A stretch of 64,000 nucleotides of DNA from contig NZ_JAMTCP010000020.1 in assembly GCF_024171885.1 (NCBI RefSeq), positions 49,770-113,769 of the forward strand, given 5' to 3'. Below, piece by piece: positions 41,372-50,560 of this stretch. Positions within the stretch are counted from its first letter, which is position 1; every line of letters starts with the position of its first letter. This DNA comes from Streptoalloteichus tenebrarius. Lineage in GTDB: Bacteria > Actinomycetota > Actinomycetes > Mycobacteriales > Pseudonocardiaceae. The notes under the pieces are model-generated. The model was given only the letters and a program-made list of their open reading frames with translations, was not told where the DNA came from and made no database searches. The position numbers and the translations under genes were made by a program.

Positions 41372-42589
41372 TCACAGCGACACGGGAAGGGCCGCGAGCC
41401 GCCAGGTGCCGCCGTCCGCCGCGCGCGGCACCTCCTCCGCGGGAACGGCGAGTGACAGGTTCGGGAAGCGACGCAGCAACGCGGTGAGCGCGACCTCGGC
41501 CTGCACCCTCGCCAGCGAGGCGCCCAGGCAGAAGTGCGGCCCGTGCGCGAACCCGAGGTGCCCCGCCGTTCCCGCCGGCCGGGTGATGTCGAGCCGGTCG
41601 GGGTCGGCGAACACCCGGGGGTCGCGGTTGGCGGAGACGATCGCGGCGGTGATCATCTCGCCCTCGCGGATCACCACACCGCCGATCTCGACGTCCTCCG
41701 CGGCGTGCCGGGGGATGGTCAGCAGTTGCGGCCCGCACCAACGCGTCAGCTCCTCGACGGCGCGGGGCGCGAGCCCGGGGTCGGCGCGGAGCGCGGCGAG
41801 CTGGTCGGGGTGGGCGAGCAGGGCGGCCACCCCGTTGGCGATCAGGTTCGTCGGCGTCTGCCCGGCGAGGACGACGTTCCAGATCAGGGTGACCATCTCG
41901 GCGTCGCTGAGCCGGTCGCCGTCCTCGTCGTGCACGCGCAACAGGGCCGAGACCAGGTCGTCGCCGGGCCGCTCCCGGTGCGCGGCGACCGCCGCCTTCG
42001 CGCCGTCGATGACGCCGGGGATGGACTCGGCGAGTTCCCTGCCGACGCCGGCCGCCACGTGGGCGCCGTACTCGCGCCACCGCGGCCGGTCGGCTCCGGG
42101 GATGCCGACCAGCTCGCAGATCACGTCCATCGGCAGGGGCCGGGCGAAGTGCCGGAGCAGGTCCACCGACCCGGCCTCGACGTGGTCGGGCAGGGCGTCG
42201 AGCAGGCGCTCGACGACCGTCGTGATCCGAGGGCGGAACTGGTTGGCCCGACGGGCGGAGAACGCGGGCGACACCAGTCGCCGCAGCCGCGTGTGCTCGG
42301 CTCCCTCCATCTCCTGCATGGTTCGCATGTAGGCGCGGCAGTGCTCGGGGACGTCGGGCCGGAACGCCCAGCTCGCCGCGCTAAGCCTGAACCGCGCGTC
42401 GCCCAACATCGCCTTGGCCTCGGCGTGGCGGGTCAACGCCCACAGGGGGGCCATCCCGGGGATCAGCAGGCGGGCGAGCGGGGACCGCTCCCTGGCTTCG
42501 CGGTACGCGGTGAAGGGGTCGTCCAGGACTCCCCGGTCGGTCAGGTCGATCTCTGGAACGGCGTTGACCTCGGGGTTCGTCGTGGTCAC
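41372..42589 (-). CDS. Cytochrome P450 (bacterial class I, CYP105/107-like)
   Basis: The 405-residue product has the heme loop 'GFAHGPHFCLGASLAR' (Cys354 ligand), ExxR at 280-283 ('ELTR') and the C-helix 'EHTRLRRLVSPAFS'. The I-helix is 'LAGQTPTN' (241-248), where the usual acidic residue before Thr (AGxE/DT) is Gln. Some P450s with such changes have altered O2 activation. GTG 42589 follows GGAGGA. It is divergent from a TetR-type regulator with CAGATG/CATCTG dyads between. No ferredoxin gene is adjacent; the substrate is unknown. Confidence 0.92.
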   Translation of the reverse strand: MTTTNPEVNAVPEIDLTDRGVLDDPFTAYREARERSPLARLLIPGMAPLWALTRHAEAKAMLGDARFRLSAASWAFRPDVPEHCRAYMRTMQEMEGAEHTRLRRLVSPAFSARRANQFRPRITTVVERLLDALPDHVEAGSVDLLRHFARPLPMDVICELVGIPGADRPRWREYGAHVAAGVGRELAESIPGVIDGAKAAVAAHRERPGDDLVSALLRVHDEDGDRLSDAEMVTLIWNVVLAGQTPTNLIANGVAALLAHPDQLAALRADPGLAPRAVEELTRWCGPQLLTIPRHAAEDVEIGGVVIREGEMITAAIVSANRDPRVFADPDRLDITRPAGTAGHLGFAHGPHFCLGASLARVQAEVALTALLRRFPNLSLAVPAEEVPRAADGGTWRLAALPVSL

Positions 42590-42604
42590 GGGAGTCCTCC
42601 CACT

Positions 42605-42636
42605 CAGATGTTCATCTCAGATGTTCTCATCATCTG
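42605..42636. promoter_or_regulatory. CAGATG/CATCTG operator between P450 and TetR genes
   Basis: CAGATGTTCTCATCATCTG at 42618-42636 is a dyad with 6-bp arms. CAGATGTTCATCTC at 42605-42618 overlaps it as a second, imperfect copy. Direct repeats of CTCAGATGTTC are 13 bp apart. It lies in the 95-bp divergent spacer; the TetR protein is the likely ligand. Confidence 0.65.
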
Positions 42637-42684
42637 AATGGCGACGGTATCTTGACCGGGCATCGGACGGCAACGGGGGAGGCC

Positions 42685-43827
42685 ATGAGCGGTCGGCTCA
42701 GCAGGGCGCAGACGCAGGAACGCAACCGCGCCAGGGTGCTGGCCGCCGCCAGGGACGAGTTCGCCGAACGCGGCTTCCGCGCCGCGAAGGTCGACGCGAT
42801 CGCCGAGCGCGCCGAGCTGACCAGGGGTGCGGTCTACTCGAACTTCCCCGGCAAACGCGCCCTCTACCTGGCTGTCCTCGCCGATCTCGCCGAGCGCGCG
42901 CCCGAGCCCCCGCAGCCGCGCCTCGGCGGCACCGTGCGGGAGGCGCTGGGCGCGTTCGCCCGCGCGTGGGTGGCCCGGCTCGCCCTGGCCGACGAGCAGG
43001 ACGAGCAGGACGAGCAGCCCGACGCCGCGCGCCTGCGCAGGGACCTGGTGCCCGAGATCGTGGCCGACGAGCGCGTCCGGTTGCCCTTCGCGCAGCTCCT
43101 CAAGCTCGACGCGCTTCTGCTCGCGCTGTCCCTGGAGCGCCTCCGGCCGGGCGAGGCCCCCAGCGCGCCGCCGCTCGGCGCGCGAGTGCGGCCCCGCATG
43201 GTCCGCACGGCGGAGACGGTGCTGACGACGCTGCACGGGGCCAGCCAGATGGCCGTCGCCGCACCGGGCTTCGTCGAGCCCTTCGACATCGTCAGCGCCT
43301 GCGAACGGTTGGCGGGGATGGACCTCAACGACTGGTGGGCGCCGCCGCACCTCGTGCCCCCGGTCCTGTCCATCGACGAGCCGTGGTCACCACCAGAGGT
43401 GGCTGACATGGTGCGTGGCGGACGCGCGCGGCCCGCCGACGACGGGGTGGTGGTCGTCCTCGGTCTCCACCGGCTCGCCGCCGCCGAGGAAGCGGTCCGC
43501 GCCGCCCCCGAGGGGACGGACGTGACCGTCGCGCTGGTCACCGGCGAGCCCGCCGAGCTGGCGCCACTGGTGCGGCTGACCGTCGCCGACGTCGCCGGCT
43601 GCCTGCGCCAGGCCGTCCCGGCGTCCGCGTTGCCCCGGCTCAGGGTGGTGTGCGACGAGTCGGGCTCCCTCGCGTCGGCGGCCGGCGTGCCCGCCGTCAG
43701 CGACGCCACCGAGGTCGCCGTCCGCGTCCACTCCGGTCGGATCGTCGCGCGCGCCGAGGGACCGGGCGCCGGTCACGCGGTCGCCTCGCGGGACCAGGCG
43801 CGGGCGTCGTCGGGACGGGGACGGTAG
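42685..43827 (+). CDS. TetR-family regulator fused to a thioredoxin-fold-like domain
   Basis: The 380-residue product is nearly twice the usual TetR length. Residues 12-60 hold the HTH ('RVLAAARDEFAERGFRAAKVDAIAERAELTRGAVYSNFPGKRAL', spread). The regulatory helices include a DEQDEQDEQ repeat (DNA 42991-43017). From about residue 255, 'DDGVVVVLGLHRLAAAEEAV' and 'RLRVVCDESGSLASAAGVPAVSDATEVAVRVHSGRIVARAEG' resemble a peroxiredoxin/thioredoxin fold without its CxxC. The extra domain may sense redox state or a ligand. ATG 42685 follows GGGGGAGG. Confidence 0.8.
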   Translation: MSGRLSRAQTQERNRARVLAAARDEFAERGFRAAKVDAIAERAELTRGAVYSNFPGKRALYLAVLADLAERAPEPPQPRLGGTVREALGAFARAWVARLALADEQDEQDEQPDAARLRRDLVPEIVADERVRLPFAQLLKLDALLLALSLERLRPGEAPSAPPLGARVRPRMVRTAETVLTTLHGASQMAVAAPGFVEPFDIVSACERLAGMDLNDWWAPPHLVPPVLSIDEPWSPPEVADMVRGGRARPADDGVVVVLGLHRLAAAEEAVRAAPEGTDVTVALVTGEPAELAPLVRLTVADVAGCLRQAVPASALPRLRVVCDESGSLASAAGVPAVSDATEVAVRVHSGRIVARAEGPGAGHAVASRDQARASSGRGR

Positions 43828-44170
43828 GCGGGGTCCGCGCCGTCCCGCCCACGCGCCTCGACTGTCCACAGTGGTCTCCGTAGGGCATGGGGGCCCGAGA
43901 GGCCGCGCCGCCGGCGGGTACGTGCGGCATTGATCAACCTTCCTGGTGAACTTCCGGTCCCCGTGGCCCGGCCACCGGGTCGGGGGAGTTCCGCTGCGTG
44001 AGGGCCATATGGTCCGCGAGGCACGTCGGACTGGCGAATGACCAGCTTGCGGGACACGAATGCCCCAGCGCGAGCACTTTCCGTGCCTGTTCCCCGGAAC
44101 GGGGTCGAGTGGATGCCCCAGTTGGGTTGAACATGAGCACCCGATGGCCTCGGCTGGCTACGGTCCTCCC
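43828..44170. other. Intergenic stretch, no gene seen
   Basis: About 340 bases with short frames only. A partial TCCACAGTGG motif occurs at 43865. No terminator-quality hairpin was found. Confidence 0.5.
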
Positions 44171-44494
44171 ATGGTTGCTCGTGGGCTCGTGCTCGGTCAC
44201 TACCTCGTGACCGTGCAACGGTTCGTCGCCCAGCTCGGAAAGCCCGCCGACGTCGCCACCTTCCACCGCCTGGCCAGGGCGGTGCTGCGCGGGGACGGCT
44301 CGGCGTTGCTCGCGTTCCTGCACGCGGCCAGGAAGCGGCTCGCCGCCCACCAGGCGCCCTCGGAGGTCTGGGACCGGCACGACGAGGCGCTGTCCGTCGT
44401 GGTCGACCTCGCGGCGGACGGCGCGACGTTCCAGCGACTGGAGAAGGAGATCCACCGCGGTCTGGTGCTCAGCTACCGGCTGGCGTGGAGATGA
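44171..44494 (+). CDS. Hypothetical small helical protein
   Basis: The product has about 107 residues from ATG 44171: 'MVARGLVLGHYLVTVQRFVAQLG', then 'VATFHRLARAVLRGDGSALLAFLHAARKRLAAHQAPSEVW' and 'VVDLAADGATFQRLEKEIHRGLVLSYRLAWR' (spread). It is alpha-helical and basic, without a signal peptide or clear membrane segment. No family is recognised. The start is uncertain because the frame is open further upstream. Confidence 0.45.
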   Translation: MVARGLVLGHYLVTVQRFVAQLGKPADVATFHRLARAVLRGDGSALLAFLHAARKRLAAHQAPSEVWDRHDEALSVVVDLAADGATFQRLEKEIHRGLVLSYRLAWR

Positions 44495-44555
44495 CCGCGA
44501 ACCCGAGGCCGTGATCCGCCACGGGCCGCCCGGCGCGCATCGTGATCCTCTGGAT

Positions 44556-44588
44556 CCCCGGCCCCGGCCCCGGCCCCGGCCCCGGCCC
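44556..44588. repeat. CCCCGG hexamer tandem repeat
   Basis: Five and a half copies of CCCCGG form a 33-bp pure G+C tract in the 317-bp gap before the amidase gene. It could form strong secondary structure or slip during replication. The rest of the gap holds nothing clear. Confidence 0.85.
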
Positions 44589-44811
44589 TGGGCCGCCCGC
44601 CCTGTCACCGTCAGCGGCCCCGGCCCGGCAGCCGGCCAGTGCTGGAGCGAGCCTGGACACGGGGGACGGGCGGGCGGTCCACACGTCGGAAGCCCCGGAA
44701 CCCGCCCCCACCCACCTTCCGTCGTCCCGCTTCCCGAACCTGGCCGGCCTGGCCAGACTGATCACGGCGACCCCGCGCGGGACGCCGTCGGCAACGACCG
44801 AGAGGAACGCG

Positions 44812-46227
44812 ATGTCCGCCGAGACGAGGCTCGTCTTCCGCACCGCGCGGGAACTCGTGACCCTGATGGCCACCCGCCAGGTCTCCGCCCGTGAGGTCCT
44901 CGACGCCCACCTCGCCCAGATCGAGAAGGTCAACCCCGAGGTCAACGCGATCGTCACGCTGACACCGGAGCGCGCCTACGAACTGGCCTCCCGCGCCGAC
45001 GACGCGATCGCCCACGGCCGGCTGCTCGGCCCGCTGCACGGCCTGCCCGTCGCGCACAAGGACCTGGCCAGCACCGCCGGCATCCGCACCACCTTCGGCT
45101 CGCTCGTCTTCAAGGACAACGTCCCCCAGCACAACGACCTGCACGTCCAGCGCCTGCTCGACGCGGGTGCGGTGACCGTCGGCAAGACCAACACCCCGGA
45201 GTTCGGCAACGGCTCGCAGACCTTCAACAAGGTCTTCGGGGCGACGCGCAACCCCTACGACATCACCAGGACCTGCGGCGGCTCCAGCGGCGGAGCCGCC
45301 GTCGCCCTGGCCACCGGCATGGTGCCGATCGCCGACGGCTCCGACATGGCTGGCTCGCTCCGCAACCCCGCCAGCTTCTGCAACGTCGTCGGACTGCGCC
45401 CGTCGATCGGCAGGGTGCCGTTCTGGCCGACCACCAACGACCACTTCACGTTGCCGGCGCTCGGCGCCATGGCCCGCACCGTCGGCGACCTCGCCCTCCA
45501 GATGAGCGTGCTCGCCCGGCCCACTCGCCGGTGCCCGGTGTCGGCGCCGCCGGTCGACTTCACCCGGCCGGTCGAGCGGGACGTCCGGGGTGTGCGGGTT
45601 GCCTGGTCGGTGGACCTGGGTGGGCTGCCCGTGGAGCCGGCCGTCGTCGAGGCCATGGCCCCGGCGCGGGACCTGCTGGTGGATCTCGGGTGCGAGGTGG
45701 TCGACGCCTGCCCGGACTTCACCGGCGCCGACGAGGCGTTCACCGTTCTGCGCGCCTTGGCGCAGGCGTTCGCCTACGGGCCGCTGGTCGACGAGCACGG
45801 CGACCTGCTGAGCGACAACGTCCGGTGGGAGGTGGCGAAGGGCCGCACCCTCACCGCGACCGACCTGGAGCGCGCCGCGACGCTGCGGACCGCCCTGTAC
45901 AACCGGGTGCTCGACTTCTTCGGCTCCCACCAGTACCTGGTGACGTTGGTCAGCCAGGTCGTGCCGTTCGACGTCGACCTGCCGTACCCGACGGAGATCA
46001 ACGGCACCCCGATGACCTACTACCGCGAGTGGATGCGGTCCTGCTCGTGGCTGACGACGGCGGGTGTGCCGTGCCTGTCGGTGCCGTTCGCCTTCACCCG
46101 CGACGGGCTCCCCGTCGGCGTGCAGGTCGTCGGCGCTCCTGGTGACGACCTCGGCGTGTTGGCCCTGGGGCACGCGATCGAGGCCGCGACGCGGACGTGG
46201 CAGCGCCACCCGGCGCTCGCCGAGTGA
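44812..46227 (+). CDS. Amidase-signature family amidase
   Basis: The 471-residue product has the AS-family triad: Lys83 in 'GLPVAHKDLAS', the cis-Ser of 'TRTCGGSSGGAAVALATG' (Ser158) and the nucleophile in 'ADGSDMAGSLRNPASFCN' (Ser182). The length is typical. The C-terminal 'TTAGVPCLSVPFAFTRDGLPVGVQVVG' is also standard. ATG 44812 follows GAGAGGA; the upstream frame runs through the CCCCGG repeat and is not credible. It hydrolyses an amide to acid plus ammonia or amine; the substrate is unknown. Confidence 0.9.
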   Translation: MSAETRLVFRTARELVTLMATRQVSAREVLDAHLAQIEKVNPEVNAIVTLTPERAYELASRADDAIAHGRLLGPLHGLPVAHKDLASTAGIRTTFGSLVFKDNVPQHNDLHVQRLLDAGAVTVGKTNTPEFGNGSQTFNKVFGATRNPYDITRTCGGSSGGAAVALATGMVPIADGSDMAGSLRNPASFCNVVGLRPSIGRVPFWPTTNDHFTLPALGAMARTVGDLALQMSVLARPTRRCPVSAPPVDFTRPVERDVRGVRVAWSVDLGGLPVEPAVVEAMAPARDLLVDLGCEVVDACPDFTGADEAFTVLRALAQAFAYGPLVDEHGDLLSDNVRWEVAKGRTLTATDLERAATLRTALYNRVLDFFGSHQYLVTLVSQVVPFDVDLPYPTEINGTPMTYYREWMRSCSWLTTAGVPCLSVPFAFTRDGLPVGVQVVGAPGDDLGVLALGHAIEAATRTWQRHPALAE

Positions 46228-46235
46228 GCGAAAGC

Positions 46236-46267
46236 GCGGATGGGCGGATGCCCGGATGCGAGGATGC
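46236..46267. repeat. Imperfect CGGATG tandem repeat
   Basis: GCGGATG-GGCGGATGC-CCGGATGCG-AGGATGC forms four imperfect 8-9-bp units just after the amidase stop. The remaining sequence to 46524 shows only promoter-like elements for the next gene. Confidence 0.6.
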
Positions 46268-46524
46268 GCGGCCGGGAAAGCGTGGAGACGCGAATGCTCC
46301 AGCGCCTGAGCGAGCGAACGAGGCGGAGTTGAAGGCACCCCGCGACCCCCGGGCGCGATCCTGTCGCGAGGATCGATCGCGGCTCCCCAGGAGCGACCCC
46401 TGCTCCGCCTACTGAGACGACGGGCTCGACGACGTGCGCGTGACGCCGGGTGATCGTGCGGTGGCGCGCCACTCCGCGCCCACCCCGGGCATGTCATGGT
46501 GTCACTTCGTGCCATAGTGATGCC

Positions 46525-47052
46525 ATGGACCTCGCTCCGTACGTCGACAACCTCCGGCGGGAACTCGCGGTCGCTGCCGACGCCGGCGGCGAGGACGCCC
46601 GCGCCCTCGCCGAGCGGCTCACGGCCCCGCTGGAGTCCGCCGCCCGGCTCGTCCTGCTCAACGTCCTGTCCGCCGCCGCCGACGAGATCACCCGCGATCT
46701 CGCCCCCGGCTCGGTGGACGTGCGGCTGCGCGGGGTCGACCCGACCTTCGTCGTGACACCCCCGCCGGTCGACCAGTCCGCCGACCGGGGCGTGGCCGAG
46801 GACGACGCGCCGCCGCCCTCCCTGCCTCCCGTGCCCACCACCGACGAGGGCGCGACCGCGCGGATCAACTTCCGCCTGCCCGAGCACCTCAAGGCCAGGG
46901 TCGAGGAGGCCGCCGGCCGCGAGGGCCTGTCGGTCAACACCTGGCTGGTCCGGGCGGTCGCCGCGACCCTGGACGCCGACGGGCATGGCCGTCGCTCCGA
47001 GCCGCGCGGCCTGGCCGGGTCGACCCAGCGCTTCACGGGCTGGGTGCGCTGA
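46525..47052 (+). CDS. Ribbon-helix-helix (HicB/Arc-like) DNA-binding protein
   Basis: The 175-residue product has a helical N-terminal half. Near residue 115 an RHH domain reads 'RINFRLPEHLKARVEEAAGREGLSVNTWLVRAVAATLDA', with the beta strand 'RINFRLP' and two helices. A Pro/acidic linker joins the two. CATAGT ends 6 bp before the ATG, so the transcript may be leaderless. The DUF4097 gene downstream is a frequent partner. It probably regulates the pair. Confidence 0.75.
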   Translation: MDLAPYVDNLRRELAVAADAGGEDARALAERLTAPLESAARLVLLNVLSAAADEITRDLAPGSVDVRLRGVDPTFVVTPPPVDQSADRGVAEDDAPPPSLPPVPTTDEGATARINFRLPEHLKARVEEAAGREGLSVNTWLVRAVAATLDADGHGRRSEPRGLAGSTQRFTGWVR

Positions 47053-47137
47053 GCCGCGCCCGACCCCGCCGACGCCGCACACCCCGACCGCCCCTGCGCG
47101 TCGGGAACGTCCAGCAGAGCCGACATGGGGGACAGCC

Positions 47138-47977
47138 GTGGCCACCTTCGACACTCCCGAACCGATCACCGTGACCCTCTCCCTCGCCGTCGGCGACGTG
47201 CGGATCACCGCCGGCGACCGCGCCGACACCACCGTCGAGGTGACGCCGACCGACGCCTCCAGCGAGGCCGACGCCAAGGCCGTCGCCAGGACCACGGTGG
47301 AGTACGCCAACGGCACCCTGCTCGTGAAGATGCCCAAGCGGACCGGCTGGTTCGGCAAGGCCGGCTCGGTCCAGGTCGTGATCGGGCTGCCCGCCGGCTC
47401 CCAGGTGGGCGCCACCCTGGCCATGGGGGACCTGTACTGCACCGGCCGGCTCGGCGAGTGCCGCCTCAGGACCTCGCTCGGGCACGTCCACCTCGACCGC
47501 ACCGGACCGCTGCACGTGCACACCTCGGGGGGCGAGGTCAGCGTGGAGCACGTCGCGGGCGACGCCGAGATCACGACCGGCGGCGGCGACGTCAGGGTCG
47601 GCGCGGTCGACGGCACGGCCGTGATCAAGAACTCCAACGGTGAGAGCTGGGTCGGTGAGGTCGCGGGGGACCTGCGGCTCAACGCGGCCAACGGCCGGAT
47701 CTCGGTCGACAGGACGCGCGCCGCGGTCGTGGTCAAGGCCGCCAACGGGCACATCCGGATCGGTGAGATCGCCAGGGGCTCGGCCGACATGGAGACGGCG
47801 TGCGGCAACGTCGAGTTCGGCGTCCCCGAGGGCGTCTCGGCCCGGCTCGACGTGCGGACCCAGGCCGGCCGCGTGCGGAACCTGCTGACCGCGACCGACC
47901 AGCCGGCGCCGTCCGACGAGAAGATCGAGGTCAGGGCCAGGACCTCCTTCGGCGACATCGTGGTCCGCCGCCCCTGA
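47138..47977 (+). CDS. DUF4097-type beta-helical protein
   Basis: The 279-residue product has repeated beta-strand turns: 'ITVTLSLAVGDVRITAGDR', 'GHVHLDRTGPLHVHTSGGEVSVEHV', 'AEITTGGGDVRVGAVDG', 'LRLNAANGRISVDRT', 'VVVKAANGHIRIGEI'. These are the right-handed beta-helix rungs of DUF4097. No signal peptide or anchor is present. GTG 47138 follows GGGGGAC. Function in this family is unsettled; some members are linked to anti-sigma or toxin-like modules. It converges on cydB with 3 bp between stops. Confidence 0.78.
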   Translation: MATFDTPEPITVTLSLAVGDVRITAGDRADTTVEVTPTDASSEADAKAVARTTVEYANGTLLVKMPKRTGWFGKAGSVQVVIGLPAGSQVGATLAMGDLYCTGRLGECRLRTSLGHVHLDRTGPLHVHTSGGEVSVEHVAGDAEITTGGGDVRVGAVDGTAVIKNSNGESWVGEVAGDLRLNAANGRISVDRTRAAVVVKAANGHIRIGEIARGSADMETACGNVEFGVPEGVSARLDVRTQAGRVRNLLTATDQPAPSDEKIEVRARTSFGDIVVRRP

Positions 47978-47980
47978 CGG

Positions 47981-49006
47981 TCAGTACCCGACGTCCCGGG
48001 CGTCCTCGGGCTCGTGCGGGGCGCGCTGGAAGAGCCGGTACAGGAAGACGAGCGCCGGGAGCAGGACCAGCCCGCCGACGGCGAGGGCGACCGCGAGCGC
48101 GACGAGCGTCGCGTGGCTGCGCGCCGCGTCCTCGACGGTCAGGCCCGGCAACAACATGTACGGGTACTGGGCGACCGCCCAGCCCACCAGGATCGCGGCG
48201 ACGGCCAGCCCGGAGAACAACCGCGCCAGGACGTACCGGCGGGTGATCAACAACCCGATCGCGACCAGCCCCGCCGCCACGGACAGCGCCACGACCGGCA
48301 GCCCGCGGCCGGTCAGGCCGGCGTAGAGCAGCGGCGCGTCGGCGCGCAGCACCGCGATGCCGGCCAGGCCGACCGCCCCGGTGATCGCCGCCGTGACCAG
48401 CGCCCGGGCCCGGAACGCCTCCGCGAGGTCGGTCTCGCCCTCCCGCCTCGCGTCGGCGCACAGGAAGACCGCCGCCAGGTACGCGCAGACCAGCACGGCC
48501 AGCGTCCCCCCGAGCGCCGACGTCGGGTTCACCCAGCTCGACACGACGTCGCCGGCGGCGATCCCCGGCGGCACCCGCCCCGAGGCGACACCACCCACGA
48601 CCGCCCCGAAGAAGAACGGGGTCAGCAACGACGACAACGCGAACGCCGCGCCGAAGAACCGCCGCATCCCGAGCGTGGTGACGCTCTTGCGGTAGGCGAA
48701 CGCGGCCCCGCGCGCGATCATCCCGAAGGCGGCCAGCGTCAGCGGGATGTAGAGCGTGGTGACGGCGGCGGCGAATGCGCCGGAGAACCCGGTCCACAAC
48801 ACGACCAGCACGAAGATCAACCACACGTGGTTGGCCTCCCACACCGGCCCGATCGAGTGCTCGATCCGCGCCCGCAACCGCGCGCCGCGCCGCGTGCCGC
48901 CGGCCAGGAGGTCCCAGACCCCGCCACCGAAGTCGGCCCCGCCGAACAGGGCGTAGGCCACCAGACCGACGAACGCGACACCGAGCACGACCTCCGCGAG
49001 CGTCAT
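47981..49006 (-). CDS. cydB: Cytochrome bd ubiquinol/menaquinol oxidase subunit II
   Basis: The 341-residue product has about nine membrane helices. CydB hallmarks are 'YALFGGADFGGGVWDLLAG', 'EHSIGPVWEANHVWLIFVLVVLWTGF' (spread) and 'RKSVTTLGMRRFFGAAF'. The ATG overlaps the cydA stop (ATGA). With CydA it forms the high-affinity quinol oxidase used at low oxygen. The cydCD assembly transporter is not in this window. Confidence 0.93.
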   Translation of the reverse strand: MTLAEVVLGVAFVGLVAYALFGGADFGGGVWDLLAGGTRRGARLRARIEHSIGPVWEANHVWLIFVLVVLWTGFSGAFAAAVTTLYIPLTLAAFGMIARGAAFAYRKSVTTLGMRRFFGAAFALSSLLTPFFFGAVVGGVASGRVPPGIAAGDVVSSWVNPTSALGGTLAVLVCAYLAAVFLCADARREGETDLAEAFRARALVTAAITGAVGLAGIAVLRADAPLLYAGLTGRGLPVVALSVAAGLVAIGLLITRRYVLARLFSGLAVAAILVGWAVAQYPYMLLPGLTVEDAARSHATLVALAVALAVGGLVLLPALVFLYRLFQRAPHEPEDARDVGY

Positions 49007-50364
49007 CGGTCCGCCCGCCGTTCCACTTCCTGCGGGGCCCGGGTGTCGTGGCCCCTGGCCAGGCGGCGCAGGACGACCGCCGTGAAGACCGTCAGCACGG
49101 TGTACACCGCGATCACGGCGAGCAGCCCGTAGCCCAGGCCGGGAGCGGGGCTGACCGCGTCCGAGGTGCGCAGGACGCCGTAGACGATCCACGGCTGGCG
49201 GCCGACCTCGGTGGTGGTCCACCCCGCCTCCATCGCCACGACCGCCGCCACCCCGGAGACGGCCACCGCGCGCAGGAACCACACGGTCGTGGGCAGTCTT
49301 CGCCGACGCCACCACACGAGGCCGAACCAGGCGCCGAGCAGCAGCAGCGCCACCCCGATGCCCACCATCACGTTGTAGGCCAGGTGCACGACGTTGACCG
49401 GAGGGCGCTGGTCGGGCGGCACCTCCTCCAACCCGGGCACCACCGCGTCCGGGTCGTGGTGGATCAGCAGCGACAGCCCGTAGGGGATCTCCAGCGCGTA
49501 GCGCAGCTCGTCGTCGCGGTAGATCCCGCCCAACGACAGGCCCGCGCCCGCGGTGGTCTCGTACTGCGCCTCCATCGCCGCCAGCTTCGCCGGCTGGTTC
49601 GTCGCCACCGTCTTGGCGATCCAGTCGCCGACGCCGATCTGCACTGGCGCGGTGATGGCCGCGACCGTCAACGGGATCAGCAGCCCCATCCGGTGGTAGC
49701 GGTCCCTGCGGCCCCGCAGCATGCCCACCGCGTACACCGAGGCGACCAGGAACCCGGTGACCATGAACGCCGCGAGCCACATGTGCGTGAACTGCGGCCA
49801 TGTCGAGGGACCGAACATACCGGCCACGGGCCGGGGATCGACCACGTGGCCGTTCGCGTCGAGCCGGAAGCCCGTCGGGTTGTTCATCCACGCGTTCGCC
49901 GAGACCACGAAGAACGCTCCGGCGATGCCGGCGAGCACCATGGGCACGGCGCTGAGCATGTGCGCCCTCGGCGACAGGCGGTTCCAGCCGAACAGGTAGA
50001 CGCCGACGAAGATCGCCTCGACGAAGAAGGCGAAGCCCTCCAGCACGAACGGGAAGCCGAACACCTCGCCGAAGCGGTCCATCAGGACCGGCCACAGGAT
50101 GCCCATCTCGAACGACAGCAGCGTCCCCGAGACCGCGCCCGCCGCGAAGAGCACCCCCATGGCCTTGGCCCAGGTGTGGGCGAGTTCGGTGAGCGCGGCG
50201 TCGCGCCGCCGGTGGCCCCACCACTCGGTGAACACCACGATCAGCGGGAACGCGATGCCGAAGCAGGCGAAGACGATGTGCCAGCCCAGCGACAGCGCCA
50301 TCTGCGTCCGCGCCGGCCACAGGTTCTCGACCACACCACGGGCCAGCAGGTCAGGCGCGGACAC
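49003..50364 (-). CDS. cydA: Cytochrome bd quinol oxidase subunit I
   Basis: The 453-residue product has heme-ligand regions typical of CydA: 'LSLGWHIVFACFGIAFPLI' (His for heme d/b595 region), 'GTLLSFEMGILWP', 'EGFAFFVEAIFVGVYLFGW' and 'GWTTTEVGRQPWIVYGVLRT'. Met/His ligands of b558 lie in 'FTHMWLAAFM' and 'YNVMVGIGV'. The short Q-loop form is present. GTG 50364 follows GGGAGG. Quinol oxidation is coupled to O2 reduction in the membrane. Confidence 0.93.
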   Translation of the reverse strand: MSAPDLLARGVVENLWPARTQMALSLGWHIVFACFGIAFPLIVVFTEWWGHRRRDAALTELAHTWAKAMGVLFAAGAVSGTLLSFEMGILWPVLMDRFGEVFGFPFVLEGFAFFVEAIFVGVYLFGWNRLSPRAHMLSAVPMVLAGIAGAFFVVSANAWMNNPTGFRLDANGHVVDPRPVAGMFGPSTWPQFTHMWLAAFMVTGFLVASVYAVGMLRGRRDRYHRMGLLIPLTVAAITAPVQIGVGDWIAKTVATNQPAKLAAMEAQYETTAGAGLSLGGIYRDDELRYALEIPYGLSLLIHHDPDAVVPGLEEVPPDQRPPVNVVHLAYNVMVGIGVALLLLGAWFGLVWWRRRRLPTTVWFLRAVAVSGVAAVVAMEAGWTTTEVGRQPWIVYGVLRTSDAVSPAPGLGYGLLAVIAVYTVLTVFTAVVLRRLARGHDTRAPQEVERRADR

Positions 50365-50560
50365 TCGGCCTCCCTCGCTCGTCGTGTCGGGCACCAGGAA
50401 CACCGTGTCGGGGCGATCGCATGCCCGCCGTGTACCCGGAGGCCCCCGGCGACGAACGTAACGCGACGCCGGGGACGGCGACCGGTGTTCGCGCTCCCGT
50501 CACCGGGACGGGGTTGGCACGGGGATCGGCAGTACATGCCTCGTCGGTTATATTCCCTGC

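Noticed and set aside
44611..47958. A 1,115-codon leftward open frame across the amidase and RHH/DUF4097 genes
   Set aside because: It has the Arg/Gly/Pro-rich composition of an antisense shadow. The rightward frames contain intact amidase and DUF4097 domains.
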